Assembly (NCBI GenBank): GCA_009731375.1
Contig: BJOX01000107.1
Location: 961,148 to 1,008,247, forward strand
DNA from: Paulinella micropora
Taxonomy: Eukaryota > Cercozoa > Imbricatea > Euglyphida
DNA: 47,100 nt
Direction: 5' to 3'
Part shown: positions 17,296 to 25,743 of the stretch, piece by piece
How positions within the stretch are numbered: the stretch's first letter is position 1
How the letters are laid out: each line of letters opens with the position of its first letter
The notes under the pieces: generated by a model
What the model was told of the DNA's origin: nothing
Seen by the model: the letters and a program-made list of their open reading frames with translations, nothing else
Database searches by the model: none
Translations under genes and position numbers: made by a program

Positions 17296-18522
17296 CTACG
17301 AAGTTAGCGATAATATTGATATTTCCTCCTCACCAGCAGAGACAGACTTCTGCGTAAAAGTTAATACATCACTCGGCGATAGGTATATATCATAACTTCT
17401 AAGATTGATTTGTTCAGTTGATTGAGAATTTACATATAGTTTAAAAATTGTTGTTCCGTTTGCGATAGCACTCGCCTTTGTGTCAGTATCTACAATTGAA
17501 TACTTAGAATCAACATCTGCAAAACCTGCTCCAGTTAGTGTTCCATTTAATACCATTCTGACAACATTCGACTTAGTATCTTCATTTGTAATACTTATCA
17601 AAGTTGGATAAACATTTGAATAATTTGTTAAATTTGCACCTCCCGCATCAAATACCGCTTTGTTTCTTATACTAATAATAGGACTTTCAGTGGTGTTTGC
17701 TGCTTTACTTCCTTCCACTTCGTTTGTTATGCTGGTATTAATAGTATTAGTTCCCTCAATGAAAAAACTGGCACTCGCTGTTTTAAGAGTTTGTATTCCA
17801 GTCGCTGCATCATTTATCATTACTGCTGTAAAAGGTAATGTTGTATTTCGCAGGCTTACACCAGTATTAGCATTCACATACTCAATCATATGAACTAATT
17901 GAAATAATCCTGTTATTGGATTTTCAATATAAAACTTAATAGCACCAAAACCTAAATATTGAAATTGAATTTGAAATACATTTCTTATGCTCCAGTCTAA
18001 GTTTGGCATAGCATAATTTCCATCGCAAGGGTCGTCCCAGTCTTCTTGGTCGATATAATCTACAGCACCTCCTGTACAATGTGCGATATTCATTCCCGCT
18101 TGATTTTTGTAAAAATAAAATCCATCAACGAGATCATTTCCTATTCCAATAAATGAATAGTAATCTTTTGTATCATCCGTCGTCCATAGAGCAGTAAAGC
18201 GGGCTAGGACACCCATTCCAGTTCTATATTTTATTCTCCTTTTACTTACCAGTCTAGCATCTGCCGTTGCATTCGCTTGAGTTTTCAATTCAGCCATATT
18301 ATTCAAAAATGACACAGACGATTTTGTTTCTGTTTTTGTCCATATCCTAGTATTAATGGTATATGGAAAGATTTCTTGTAAAACTGGTGTTAATTGACCT
18401 ACTACTGCTTCGCCAAAAGCGGTTTTTGAATTATTTGTTTCAACGTGTCCATCATATCCAACGCTGACATGTATAAATTCGCCGTCAGGATTTTCTGCGA
18501 TTAAGTTTCTCTGATGAGACAT
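17296..18522 (-). CDS. Putative virion surface/attachment protein (408 aa)
   Basis: I place the start at 18522, where ATG follows ATTATAAAATATCA; the longer open frame to 18684 runs through the MCP hairpin and is unlikely to be translated. The product is beta-rich and lacks membrane segments. The middle part reads KYRTGMGVLARFTALWTT, then YSFIGIGNDLVDGFYFYKN, resembling carbohydrate-binding or fibre-type virion proteins of phages and algal viruses. Thr/Asn-rich repeats follow. It lies directly downstream of the major capsid gene on the same strand, 165 nt away, which supports a structural role. The family is not firmly recognised and the call rests on pattern and context. It is unbroken, unlike most neighbouring structural genes. 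Confidence 0.55.
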   Translation of the reverse strand: MSHQRNLIAENPDGEFIHVSVGYDGHVETNNSKTAFGEAVVGQLTPVLQEIFPYTINTRIWTKTETKSSVSFLNNMAELKTQANATADARLVSKRRIKYRTGMGVLARFTALWTTDDTKDYYSFIGIGNDLVDGFYFYKNQAGMNIAHCTGGAVDYIDQEDWDDPCDGNYAMPNLDWSIRNVFQIQFQYLGFGAIKFYIENPITGLFQLVHMIEYVNANTGVSLRNTTLPFTAVMINDAATGIQTLKTASASFFIEGTNTINTSITNEVEGSKAANTTESPIISIRNKAVFDAGGANLTNYSNVYPTLISITNEDTKSNVVRMVLNGTLTGAGFADVDSKYSIVDTDTKASAIANGTTIFKLYVNSQSTEQINLRSYDIYLSPSDVLTFTQKSVSAGEEEISILSLTS

Positions 18523-18629
18523 TGATATTTTATAATTGTGCTCACAATCTGACTGATCGTCAGATATCACGCTTATTATAAAATATCGTTTTTTATTTTG
18601 AAAAAATAATGAATCTATTAATGTTTCAC

Positions 18630-18689
18630 GATGTTTGAAAAACACACGAGAATGAGTGAAACGAATGAGAGTGTGGATTTTCAAATATC
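18630..18689 (-). terminator. Core-hairpin copy at the MCP stop codon
   Basis: GATGTTTGAAAA (18630-18641) pairs with TTTTCAAATATC (18678-18689), 12 bp with one G-T pair; an inner CACAC/GTGTG stem extends it. The MCP stop codon (18688-18690) overlaps the outer arm. The loop carries the 28-nt core shared with the copies at 21185 and 23902. Confidence 0.75.
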
Positions 18690-20165
18690 AACTAATTGTA
18701 ATCATATTTGCCTTAACCTGTACCTCCCGCTGAGTAATGGCCACGGTGTAATGGTTGTAGGCAGCAGCCACAGTGGTCGCAATAAACTCCCATCGTCGCT
18801 CAGTATCAAGACTTAAACCGCTGATTTCATTTTGGTCTTTGCTCCATAGCGAGCGGGTATTATCCCAAGCATCAACCCAGAACCAATTGTATTTATACAC
18901 ATCGTTATTCAACAAGGCCGAACCTTCAACCTTTGCCTTCAAATACATATAGTCTTCTTCGCTCGCAGTGTCAATGTTGAATTCTTGCTGGCGGGAACCA
19001 TCCAGAGTAGTGTAAAAATTGACAACCTTAGTAGCTGCACGATTATCGTTGTCATAGGCTGTGTTCTTTCTTTCTTCTGTGTTAAAAACTGAGTGATGAA
19101 TCTTCTTCAAACGGCGACCGTGACCTCTGTCAAATCGCATAATAATGTTTTGGCTTGTGCTTGCTTGTGTAGTATTCTTATAAACATAGGGATAATCAAT
19201 ATTGAAGTTCATGCCTTCGGGGCTAGCAATCTTCTGCTGGATTGATTGAATGACATCAGGGTTCGTTTCAACCGCAAGAAACAAGGCAAGATTGGTGACA
19301 TCAGCAGATACAGCCATAGGCATGGTAGCATTTAGTCCGGCAAGATAAGCAGTGCTAATACAAGTAGCCGCACCATTCGTCACCGTATAACCGGTTCTGT
19401 CAGTAGCCCCACACAATCCGCGTAGTCAAAATTTCTGGAAACATAATAGTCTTATCAAGTGCGAAAATAGTGTTAATAATCATACCCAAAGGAATTTTAA
19501 CATTAATGGCCAAAGCGGCATTCGCTCCACTTCCCACAAGATACTTCGCCTCGTTGTAATTAACATTTACGGCGGATAGTGCTCCAACTCCAGTCGTTAG
19601 AGCAGCATCATCATGACGACGAGCAGAAATCACGGGCTCACGCAATAGATTCTGAGTAGAGGCGGCAACATTGTTAGCACCATCAGTCGCCGCACGAAAG
19701 GCTGTTCTAGTGGCTTCAACAGCACTTATGTTAATGAAGCCGTTAGCTACACTTTTGGAGCATACAGCCATAGCCACTAGCATCGCCGTGGTTAGGAAGG
19801 TCTAGGAAATCCTTCAAACTCATTTTTGGTTTCCACAGCATCTTAGTTACCATTCTGAGATGGTTAAGGTCGCACAGATAAACACCGCTACGGGTCTGAA
19901 GTTGTATCTGGCTAATTTGTGAAAGGCAGTCCATAAAAATTCTAGAATAAACATCGGCACCAGCCGCTGTATAAGTAAAACTCAAATAAGACCGAGCGAG
20001 ATTAAAAGGTCGGCTAATAAGATCAAAACTTCGTTCTTGTCCGCCAGCAGTGGTGGCTTCAAATGTTCCAGAACCCTCACGAGGGGCGAGTTTATTCAAA
20101 CGATAAGAAGCACTGATGTAGTCAGTCTTACTGAAGTCTAATTCTCCGCCGTGTTGAGTTGGCAT
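18688..20165 (-). pseudogene. MCP: Major capsid protein, two frameshifts
   Basis: Three overlapping frames together encode about 490 residues with the order and motifs of a PLV-type double jelly-roll major capsid protein. They begin MPTQHGGELDFSKTDYISAS and continue with FNLARSYLSFTYTA. They end with the conserved-looking YKYNWFWVDAWDNTRSLW stretch and a final TVAITQREVQVKANMITIS. Frame changes occur near 19755 (AAAA run) and near 19410 (GGGG run). The start at 20165 is chosen for the MPTQHGG beginning; further upstream the frame has only a non-ATG start. There is no TATA box right at this ATG, but CTATAAATATATT lies about 70 nt upstream. MCP would form the hexagonal capsomers. A core hairpin overlaps the stop codon. 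Confidence 0.88.
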
Positions 20166-20190
20166 TTTTTGTTTTTTCTTTTTGGTAGCA

Positions 20191-20211
20191 AATCTCAAAA
20201 CTTTTGAGATT
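20191..20211. terminator. Perfect 10-bp palindrome upstream of MCP
   Basis: AATCTCAAAA and TTTTGAGATT flank a single C. It lies 26 bases before the MCP ATG and about 60 bases after the end of the penton-like gene. It could terminate the preceding transcript or act as a binding site for a dimeric protein. Confidence 0.5.
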
Positions 20212-20272
20212 ATTAACTAATTCACTGGAATATATTTATAGAAAAAATAAATAATTCTAAAATTAAAATTAA

Positions 20273-21083
20273 TTACCTAGATGTTAACAAATTAAAAAAT
20301 GATGTAAATAAATTAAAATAATTAGTCTCTCTGTAAATTAATAATGTCATTACAATACCTAACCCATTAAGATTAATCGCTTGGTCGTTTTCGTCTGTAA
20401 GATAAAACCTATATACATTATTTAAACTAGTTGATAATTTCTTACCATACTCAGACCCACTTCCGTCGTATATAACGGCGCCAAATGGAATTTCGTTGGC
20501 AGTGTATATTTCTTGTAGCACGTGATTATCTCCTTCACCAACTAAGTCAGATTGAAGGTATAAAGTCTTTTCACCAGTTAGAATAATTACATTTGGCGAT
20601 TTAATAAATCATTAGCGAAGAAATATGTTGAATTTATATCAAATCCCATAACCTCGTGAATACGGGTATCACCATCAAATATAAACCGTGGTTGAATGCC
20701 TCCGTTATTTGAAATACTGAATGTTAATTTACCATCCTCCGCTTCCGTGTTTGTATTGTTGCTTGAGACAACATAAGTATAGTCATTCGGACTTTCCGCG
20801 GTTAGCACCTCCGACAACTTATTTTTTAGATTGTTCATTGTGTAGTTTCCCTCAGGTATCGTAATTAAAGCATCGTACCCGTCTTCGCTGAGTGTAAAAG
20901 TATTGTAAGGACTGGCGACTGAGTAATAAGATTTTGGAACATAGATATGAAGAATTTTACAATGTGTGGGATTGTCTAGTGATTTTAAGTTTATTTCGTG
21001 TGTAAAATCCGAGTCTGTGCCCGTTATTCTATTTTACTATTTATGTAATAGATACCACTCGCACGGCCACCCTTTTACTCCAT
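20273..21083 (-). pseudogene. Penton-like/minor capsid protein candidate, frameshifted
   Basis: Starting at the ATG at 21083, preceded by ACTATCTATAATATAACA, the sequence breaks within two codons and changes frame at least three times. The pieces read ASGIYYINSK, then TGTDSDFTHEINLKSLDNP, then PYNTFTLSEDGYDALITIPE. They continue NNLKNKLSEVL, IFDGDTRIHEVMGFDI, LQEIYTANEIPFGAVIYDG and FYLTDENDQAINLNG. The succession of FTL...IPEGNY, NLK, GF, PFGAVIYD and FYLTDE..Q.INLNG is what I associate with a minor capsid (penton-type) protein of Polintons and PLVs. Its position between MCP and protease supports that. The product should sit at capsid vertices if the identification is correct. Not translatable as it stands. 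Confidence 0.6.
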
Positions 21084-21099
21084 TGTTATATTATAGATA

Positions 21100-21145
21100 G
21101 TTTAGAATTGCGCTTCGTGCTTTCGCACTCTCATTTATTCTAAAC
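21100..21145. terminator. Stem-loop before the penton-like gene
   Basis: GTTTAGAAT (21100-21108) pairs perfectly with ATTCTAAAC (21137-21145). On the minus strand its loop contains AATGAGAGTG, part of the 28-nt core, in the orientation opposite to the hairpin at 21185. The two hairpins face each other between protease and penton-like genes. Confidence 0.6.
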
Positions 21146-21184
21146 CATCGTTTTTTTATTTGGGAAAAAGTTAATCGGTTTTCG

Positions 21185-21240
21185 ATGTTTATCAACAAAC
21201 GAGAATGAGTGAAACGAATGAGAGTGTAGTTGATAAATAT
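21185..21240 (-). terminator. Core-hairpin copy after the protease stop
   Basis: ATGTTTATCAAC (21185-21196) pairs with GTTGATAAATAT (21229-21240), 12 bp. The loop holds the 28-nt core identical to copies at 18630 and 23902. It lies three bases past the protease stop codon (21244-21246 on this map). Confidence 0.75.
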
Positions 21241-21243
21241 ATT

Positions 21244-22047
21244 TTATAAATAGGTGTCAAAACCATACCCATTCTGTGCTTTTAATTTCTCCGCTTCTTC
21301 TTCTTTAAGGTCTGTATAACCGCTAGCAAACTTAAACCTGTTTCCTTTCGCCCGCTCCATTAAAAATCTCATACTATGCCAACCGCACGTGTCTGAGGTG
21401 TTTGATTGTTGCTTTACTTGGTTGACCTTCATTAACAAATAACTAACGGGATAGCTTTTGTCTATTAGTTGTTTCATTTGTTGTTGAATGTCTTCAGTAG
21501 GTTCATAAAGTGCTAAGGGGTCATAGACTTCAACACTCATGTCTTTATCTAGACTTACCCATACTGCGATCCAATGAGACTCTGCTTGATTGTGATTGTC
21601 CAAATTCATAATAAATCCATATCGCTTTCTGCTTCCTGGCTTCAACTTGTTGATTTCATCGCTCGCTATCGCTCCGAGATACCATCCATATTTTTTCATT
21701 ATGTCGTCTATTTCATTAGTCATTAAACCGCGACCCTCTCCCTGCTGATCTATTTCGACGCGTCGAAATAGATCTGGTTGCTCTGACGTCTCTGCGACGC
21801 TCGGGGGTATGGTTGTCTCTGGCTCTGGCTCTGGCTCTGATTGCTGTGGCTCTGGTTGCTGTGAAGTGACGCTCGGGGGTATGGTTGTCTCCGCGACGCT
21901 CGTGGGTATGGTTGTCTCCGCGACGCTTGGGGATAGCGGTTGGGGCATTCCCTCGTCAATATTCAAATCATTTGAAACTTGTTTATCTACGTTTGGGTCT
22001 ATAGTCATTTTGCTACTTAGAGTTTTTACAAAGTCCTTTATATTCAT
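21244..22047 (-). CDS. Adenovirus-type (Ulp1/C48-like) maturation cysteine protease
   Basis: 267 residues, intact. The first ~110 residues are a Pro/Glu/Thr-rich linker containing four degenerate SVAETTIP repeats, visible in the DNA as tandem GCGACGCTCG units at 21790-21930. The catalytic domain follows with the triad context SHWIAVWV (His), VEVYDPLALY (Asp) and, after a Gln, SDTCGWHSMRFLM (Cys). This is the arrangement of adenovirus proteases and of the proteases in Polintons and PLVs, which process capsid precursors. The repeat linker could be a spacer that varies in length. It lies in the structural gene block, and its stop is followed after three bases by a core hairpin. Confidence 0.88.
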   Translation of the reverse strand: MNIKDFVKTLSSKMTIDPNVDKQVSNDLNIDEGMPQPLSPSVAETTIPTSVAETTIPPSVTSQQPEPQQSEPEPEPETTIPPSVAETSEQPDLFRRVEIDQQGEGRGLMTNEIDDIMKKYGWYLGAIASDEINKLKPGSRKRYGFIMNLDNHNQAESHWIAVWVSLDKDMSVEVYDPLALYEPTEDIQQQMKQLIDKSYPVSYLLMKVNQVKQQSNTSDTCGWHSMRFLMERAKGNRFKFASGYTDLKEEEAEKLKAQNGYGFDTYL

Positions 22048-22082
22048 TGTGTGCCTCCAATCATTGCGGGATAGATATTTTT

Positions 22083-23369
22083 TTATTTTTTTATTGAAAA
22101 TACCTTATCAATTAATTCTTCTAATGTCTTCGCTCCAGTCCCTTTTTGTTTAACATCTCCAACATTTTGGAGATACCCCATAAACTCTTCATATCTAGCA
22201 TAATCCGCTACTTTTCTTTTTACGTTTTCCTTTTCATTTCCAACATCAATATTAAACATTTTAATCATGTCAGTAATCCACTTTGAAGTGTCTTTGTAAT
22301 TTAATTTTTTATGTCCATCACTATCTAGTCTCTTTTTTAAAGCCTGTGCTAACTCTTTTATAGTAATGTTTGGGTGATAAGTTTTTGAAAATGCAGAGAT
22401 TAAAAATTGATTAATTTGTAAATGTTCAAAATGCTTACCCTTTTCTTCTGCCTTCTTTTCTTCCTTTTCAAGTTTTTCTTTATATTCTTCTGCTAACTTT
22501 TTCTGTTCCTGTAAAGATGTCGCTGTGGCTATAGCCGTCTGAATATCTTGGCTGGCTTTTGGTAAGTCTTTACGACTCATCTTTTTTTATGAACTTATCT
22601 GTATATCCTGCTAATTTCAGTGTTTCAATATCTTCCTCATATTGCTCTTTTTCTTCCTCATATTGCTCTTTCGTTTTCAATGGTGCTTCATCTCCTAAAT
22701 TAGGTAATGGAGGTGCTTGTGGTGGTGCTCCTAATGGCGGTGCTTGTTGTGGTGCTCCTAATGGCGGTGCTTGTGGCTGTCCATGTTGTGGTGGCATAAC
22801 ATATTGATATTGTGGTGGCGGTGGTAATGCTTGTATCTACTTTTTCTGTCTTCTTCATATTTTACATCTTCTATGAGTTTTTGCTCCCTTCTTAGTTCTC
22901 TGGCGTTTTGTTCTTGCCGTTCATTAATATCCGCTAGTTCTCTTTTGTGTTCCCTATCCATTATATCTTGTCTTTCCTTAGCATCTGCTATGTCTTTTCG
23001 TTCTAGCCTTTTCTTTTCTTTTTCTATCTCATCCCTTTTCTTCTTTTCCTCGTCACGTATTAACTCATATTTCTTTTGTAAGTTGCTTTGTATCTGGTTT
23101 CGGTTCTCGTGTTCAAGACGATTGAAATCAGATTTGATTATTTTTTCCCTTGGTTTGCGACTAACCCTTTGCGACTTTGGCTTATTACCAATATATTTCA
23201 TAAAAAGCTTAACGATTTGTAATGTGCTTAAATCATTTGTTTTCTTACCAAAATTAAGATAATATTTTTTACCTTTCTGGATAATATAAGGCCTCCCGCT
23301 CTCATTCCTATACACTCGTGGTGGACGGACTTTTGCCCTTTTCACATTCTTAGTCTTAGTTGACCCCAT
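22083..23369 (-). pseudogene. Coiled-coil and proline/glutamine-rich protein, probably one gene with two frameshifts
   Basis: Three minus-strand frames adjoin: 23369-22758, 22797-22570 and 22580-22083. The first starts MGSTKTKNVKRAKVRPPRV after GATAATATA, contains the short pattern GRPYIIQKGKKYYLNFGKK and then about 100 residues of charged coiled coil. The second is a P/Q/A-rich tract with repeated APPLGAPQQ units, and the third is helical (QEQKKLAEEYKEKLEKEEKK) with a C-terminal ~100-residue region. Frames change at about 22840 and 22575, so a single protein of about 425 residues is the simplest reading; two or three separate proteins cannot be excluded. Its place between protease and ATPase suggests a virion or assembly component. 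Family not recognised. Confidence 0.55.
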
Positions 23370-23427
23370 TATATTATCAAAAAAATATTTTTAAATTTCA
23401 GAATTGCATTTCATTAAATAACCATTC

Positions 23428-23483
23428 GATGTTTGAGATTACGAGTATGAGCGAAGCGAATGAGAGTGTAGTTGATAACTATC
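23428..23483 (-). terminator. Core-hairpin copy (imperfect stem) after the small basic gene
   Basis: The 28-nt core here differs at three positions from the invariant copies (ACGAGTATGAGCGAAGCGAA...). The outer arms GATGTTTG and GATAACTATC pair only in part. It lies 37 bases beyond the stop of the 23520 gene. Confidence 0.55.
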
Positions 23484-23519
23484 AGCGAAACTTACAGCCC
23501 CTCCTCGTTGCTTATCATA

Positions 23520-23792
23520 TCAGAGTTTTAATGCTACAGCACTAACACTACCAGCGTAAGGTACCCCGACGCTACTTAATGCTCCCGCAGTTCTAGAGAT
23601 TAACTTATTATTGCGAAGAAATTTATTAACAGCCGTGGCAGTTTTTCCAATCTTTACCCAGTTAATCTTTCCCCCCTTTTGCCCACATCCCTTCTTCTTA
23701 GTTTTCTTTTTTCCTCCCTTCTGTGGCATTGATGGATTGTATCCGATGTTATATCCTGATGGTTGTGAAATTATCATTGGTGATACTGGCAT
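23520..23792 (-). CDS. Small Gly/Lys-rich protein with amphipathic C-terminus (90 aa)
   Basis: It starts at an ATG preceded by CTGTATTATAT. The N-terminus is M/P/S/G-rich. The middle is strongly basic with GG motifs (KGGKKKTKKKGCGQKGGK), and the end is a predicted amphipathic or weakly hydrophobic helix (RTAGALSSVGVPYAGSVSAV). Small proteins with this architecture sit in the structural block of Polintons and PLVs and have been compared with adenoviral core or membrane-active peptides. That comparison is by analogy only. The GG pairs could be sites for the maturation protease. Hairpins flank it on both sides. Confidence 0.55.
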   Translation of the reverse strand: MPVSPMIISQPSGYNIGYNPSMPQKGGKKKTKKKGCGQKGGKINWVKIGKTATAVNKFLRNNKLISRTAGALSSVGVPYAGSVSAVALKL

Positions 23793-23821
23793 ATATAATA
23801 CAGAAAAATAATTAATTAAAA

Positions 23822-23881
23822 GATATTAAAATATTCACACTCTCATTCGCTGCGCTCATTTTCGTGTGTTTTTTAAATATC
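23822..23881 (+). terminator. Core-hairpin copy in reverse orientation
   Basis: The minus strand reads ACGAAAATGAGCGCAGCGAA, the same core with three changes, inside GATATT/AATATC and CACAC/GTGTG arms. It faces the copy at 23902, twenty bases away, so the ATPase-to-small-gene spacer holds a head-to-head hairpin pair. Confidence 0.6.
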
Positions 23882-23901
23882 GGTGTTGCTTTAATGGTTT
23901 T

Positions 23902-23959
23902 GATGTTTGACAATAAACGAGAATGAGTGAAACGAATGAGAGTGAAATTGTCAAATATC
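23902..23959 (-). terminator. Core-hairpin copy at the ATPase stop
   Basis: GATGTTTGACAAT (23902-23914) pairs with ATTGTCAAATATC (23947-23959), 13 bp with one G-T pair. The loop carries the invariant 28-nt core. The ATPase stop codon begins one base away at 23961-23963. Confidence 0.75.
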
Positions 23960-23960
23960 A

Positions 23961-24775
23961 TTATTTTAATCTGTAAGCAAAATTTTTGCGAAGTTCATCA
24001 TCAACACTTGAAACATAAAGAAAATTAAATCGTTCCTTTGTTGCTTCATGATACTTTTGAAGAAAATAATCAAAATCAAAAGATAAGTCTAAGTGCTGAA
24101 ACACGAGTTCCATTTTGTCCTGAGACTGGCCTGGAAAGATTAATAAATAATCTAACTGCTTAATGGCTTCTGGCCGTAGGTCGTTCAGATACTGACTAGA
24201 CATAATCACCTTACTTTTATAGTGTCTGTTCTTTTTTAATAAATCGCTTACGGACTTATCTCTTAAACCGCTCCCTAAATCATCCAAAACAAAAACAACC
24301 TCTGGAGAAATATACTTACTTGGTCTCTCTTTTGGTGTCTCCTTTATCTGTTTCTTTTCTTTTCCAAAGTATAAGAGTTGCGGTTTCTCCATCGGTTATC
24401 GTCCTGTTTAATTTCGCCTTCCTGCTCTTCATCTGGTTTGTTCAGTTTGTCAAGTTCATAATCAATGACATTCACACCATCTGATTTGAGAAAGGAAAAT
24501 ACAGCCATCGGGTTTCCCCTGTTCGTAAAGTGTTTCACTATTGCTTTATAAATGTAGTCCTTGTGAATTGTTGAAGCAATAATGACAATACGGGTTTTTC
24601 TGTCTGTCGTCCGTTTCAGTATTTCAAAGAGTGCTGTCGTTTTCCCGCTCTTCTTACGGGCAAGTAGAAATATATTTGCGTAAGGTTCGTTAAATAATTT
24701 ATAGCCCTTGGCTTTTTTGTTTCCTTCGCCTTCCTGCTTCACTGGCTTCACCTTGACATTATTGATTTTTTGCAT
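23961..24775 (-). pseudogene. FtsK/HerA-type (A32-like) genome-packaging ATPase, one frameshift
   Basis: The start is placed at the ATG at 24775 (MQKINNVKVKPVKQEGEG), preceded by TAGAGTATAGG; the upstream gene's TAG stop lies within that box. Walker A is FLLARKKSGKTTALFEI. Walker B is VVFVLDDLGS, followed by the sensor-like KVIMSSQYLNDL and the C-terminal DELRKNFAYRLK. This is the small DNA-packaging ATPase of Polintons, PLVs, virophages and large DNA viruses. The frame changes near 24390, between the two motifs, so the present copy would yield a truncated protein. A core hairpin follows the stop after one base. Confidence 0.87.
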
Positions 24776-24783
24776 CCTATACT

Positions 24784-25140
24784 CTAAGCGAGAAACTCTA
24801 AACACACAACAATTCTTCCCGCTAAATTTCCTGTGTCAATATTTCCGCTATCAGTTTCAAGGACTTTAAATGTATATTGTCCGTCCGACCAGCCAACACC
24901 CAAATTATAACAGAGGTTTGAAATGTTTGCTGTGGTGCTGTCGGAAAATGTGCCAATAATTCCAATTCTATCCATGTAAAGAATTCTGGTTTTGGTTTCC
25001 GTCTGGTCGTTATAGTAGTGAATAAACTTAACATTCATTTTGGTGGGTGTAAATGACATTTGAATGTTCTTGTTGAATGATTTACACTCAAAATCATTGC
25101 TTAGAAAAATAATCTTTTGGTATTTATATTCAGTAGCCAT
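24784..25140 (-). CDS. Small beta-rich protein, candidate virion component (118 aa)
   Basis: It starts MATEYKYQKIIFL at 25140 after AGTAATATAATC; the longer upstream frame is ignored. It is mostly beta-strand-like, with no membrane segment, and ends VLETDSGNIDTG, then LAGRIVVCLEFLA. It overlaps the promoter of the ATPase gene, only nine bases separating its stop from the ATPase ATG, so the two may be co-expressed. A small protein of this type beside the packaging ATPase is common in PLVs, and a single jelly-roll fold is possible, but I cannot show it. Intact. Confidence 0.55.
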   Translation of the reverse strand: MATEYKYQKIIFLSNDFECKSFNKNIQMSFTPTKMNVKFIHYYNDQTETKTRILYMDRIGIIGTFSDSTTANISNLCYNLGVGWSDGQYTFKVLETDSGNIDTGNLAGRIVVCLEFLA

Positions 25141-25211
25141 GATTATATTACTGATGATAAACTTTTTTAATAACAAAAATATTTTCGCGGACTGCCTGCG
25201 ACTTTTATAGC

Positions 25212-25452
25212 AGAGCGAATCAAACAAAACGAGATGCGTGTGTTTATTGTATAAAGCAAGGAATAGAAACTAAATTTAAATGTGTGTATAAACCTATGAG
25301 TGATTGGTGTGTTAGTTTTGATGAAGCCCTGCCGTTAATGTCTGCGGGTGATAGTTCATGGTACAGGACACATATATATGAATGTTCATTTCTTTGAACT
25401 AGAAGGTGATGGAAGGCAAATTCCTATGAGTAAAGTCAAAATACCGACATAA
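25212..25452 (+). pseudogene. Degraded small plus-strand gene with C-x2-C motif
   Basis: In one frame the plus strand reads CVYCIKQGIETKFKCVYKP, then SDWCVSFDEALPLMSAGDS, and ends at TGA about 25394. A second frame, overlapping it, continues MNVHFFELEGDGRQIPMSK to a TAA at 25450-25452. The two probably were one gene of about 80 residues with a Cys-rich front half and one frameshift. No convincing ATG is visible at the front. Function unknown. Confidence 0.4.
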
Positions 25453-25545
25453 GTATTAGCAACCTCGCACGGCAAGTTCTTTTCAGATAGCCTTACGATA
25501 CAAAGGGTTATAATGGCGATAATGATACCCATTGGAAATAAGTAT

Positions 25546-25743
25546 TTAATAAGTCGGCTGTCGGTTGGTCTGTTTTTTTATACAACAACAATTCCAGTTA
25601 TCTTCCAATTCGTGCTCTACTTTTTTTTCCTCATTCTTTAGTTGTACTTCAAGAACACGAGACTTTAATTCGGGAGTTAGTTCGCCATCCATATCCATAA
25701 TAGGCGGTGGTCTGTGAAGTCTAGTTGTATTATTGTTTGACAT
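25546..25743 (-). CDS. Small protein overlapping the end of the fibre gene (65 aa)
   Basis: Its ATG (25743) overlaps the deduced end of the fibre gene (TAA at 25730-25732) by 14 bases. The product has a Pro-rich front (RLHRPPPIMDMDGELTPELK), a charged helix, and a CCC triplet near the end. It lacks the TATA-like box of other provirus genes, so it could be translated from the fibre transcript or be a chance frame. Function unknown. Confidence 0.4.
   Translation of the reverse strand: MSNNNTTRLHRPPPIMDMDGELTPELKSRVLEVQLKNEEKKVEHELEDNWNCCCIKKQTNRQPTY

Noticed and set aside
18523-18684. N-terminal extension of the 17296-18522 protein
   Set aside because: It would translate the hairpin after MCP; the ATG at 18522 has the usual TATA-like box.
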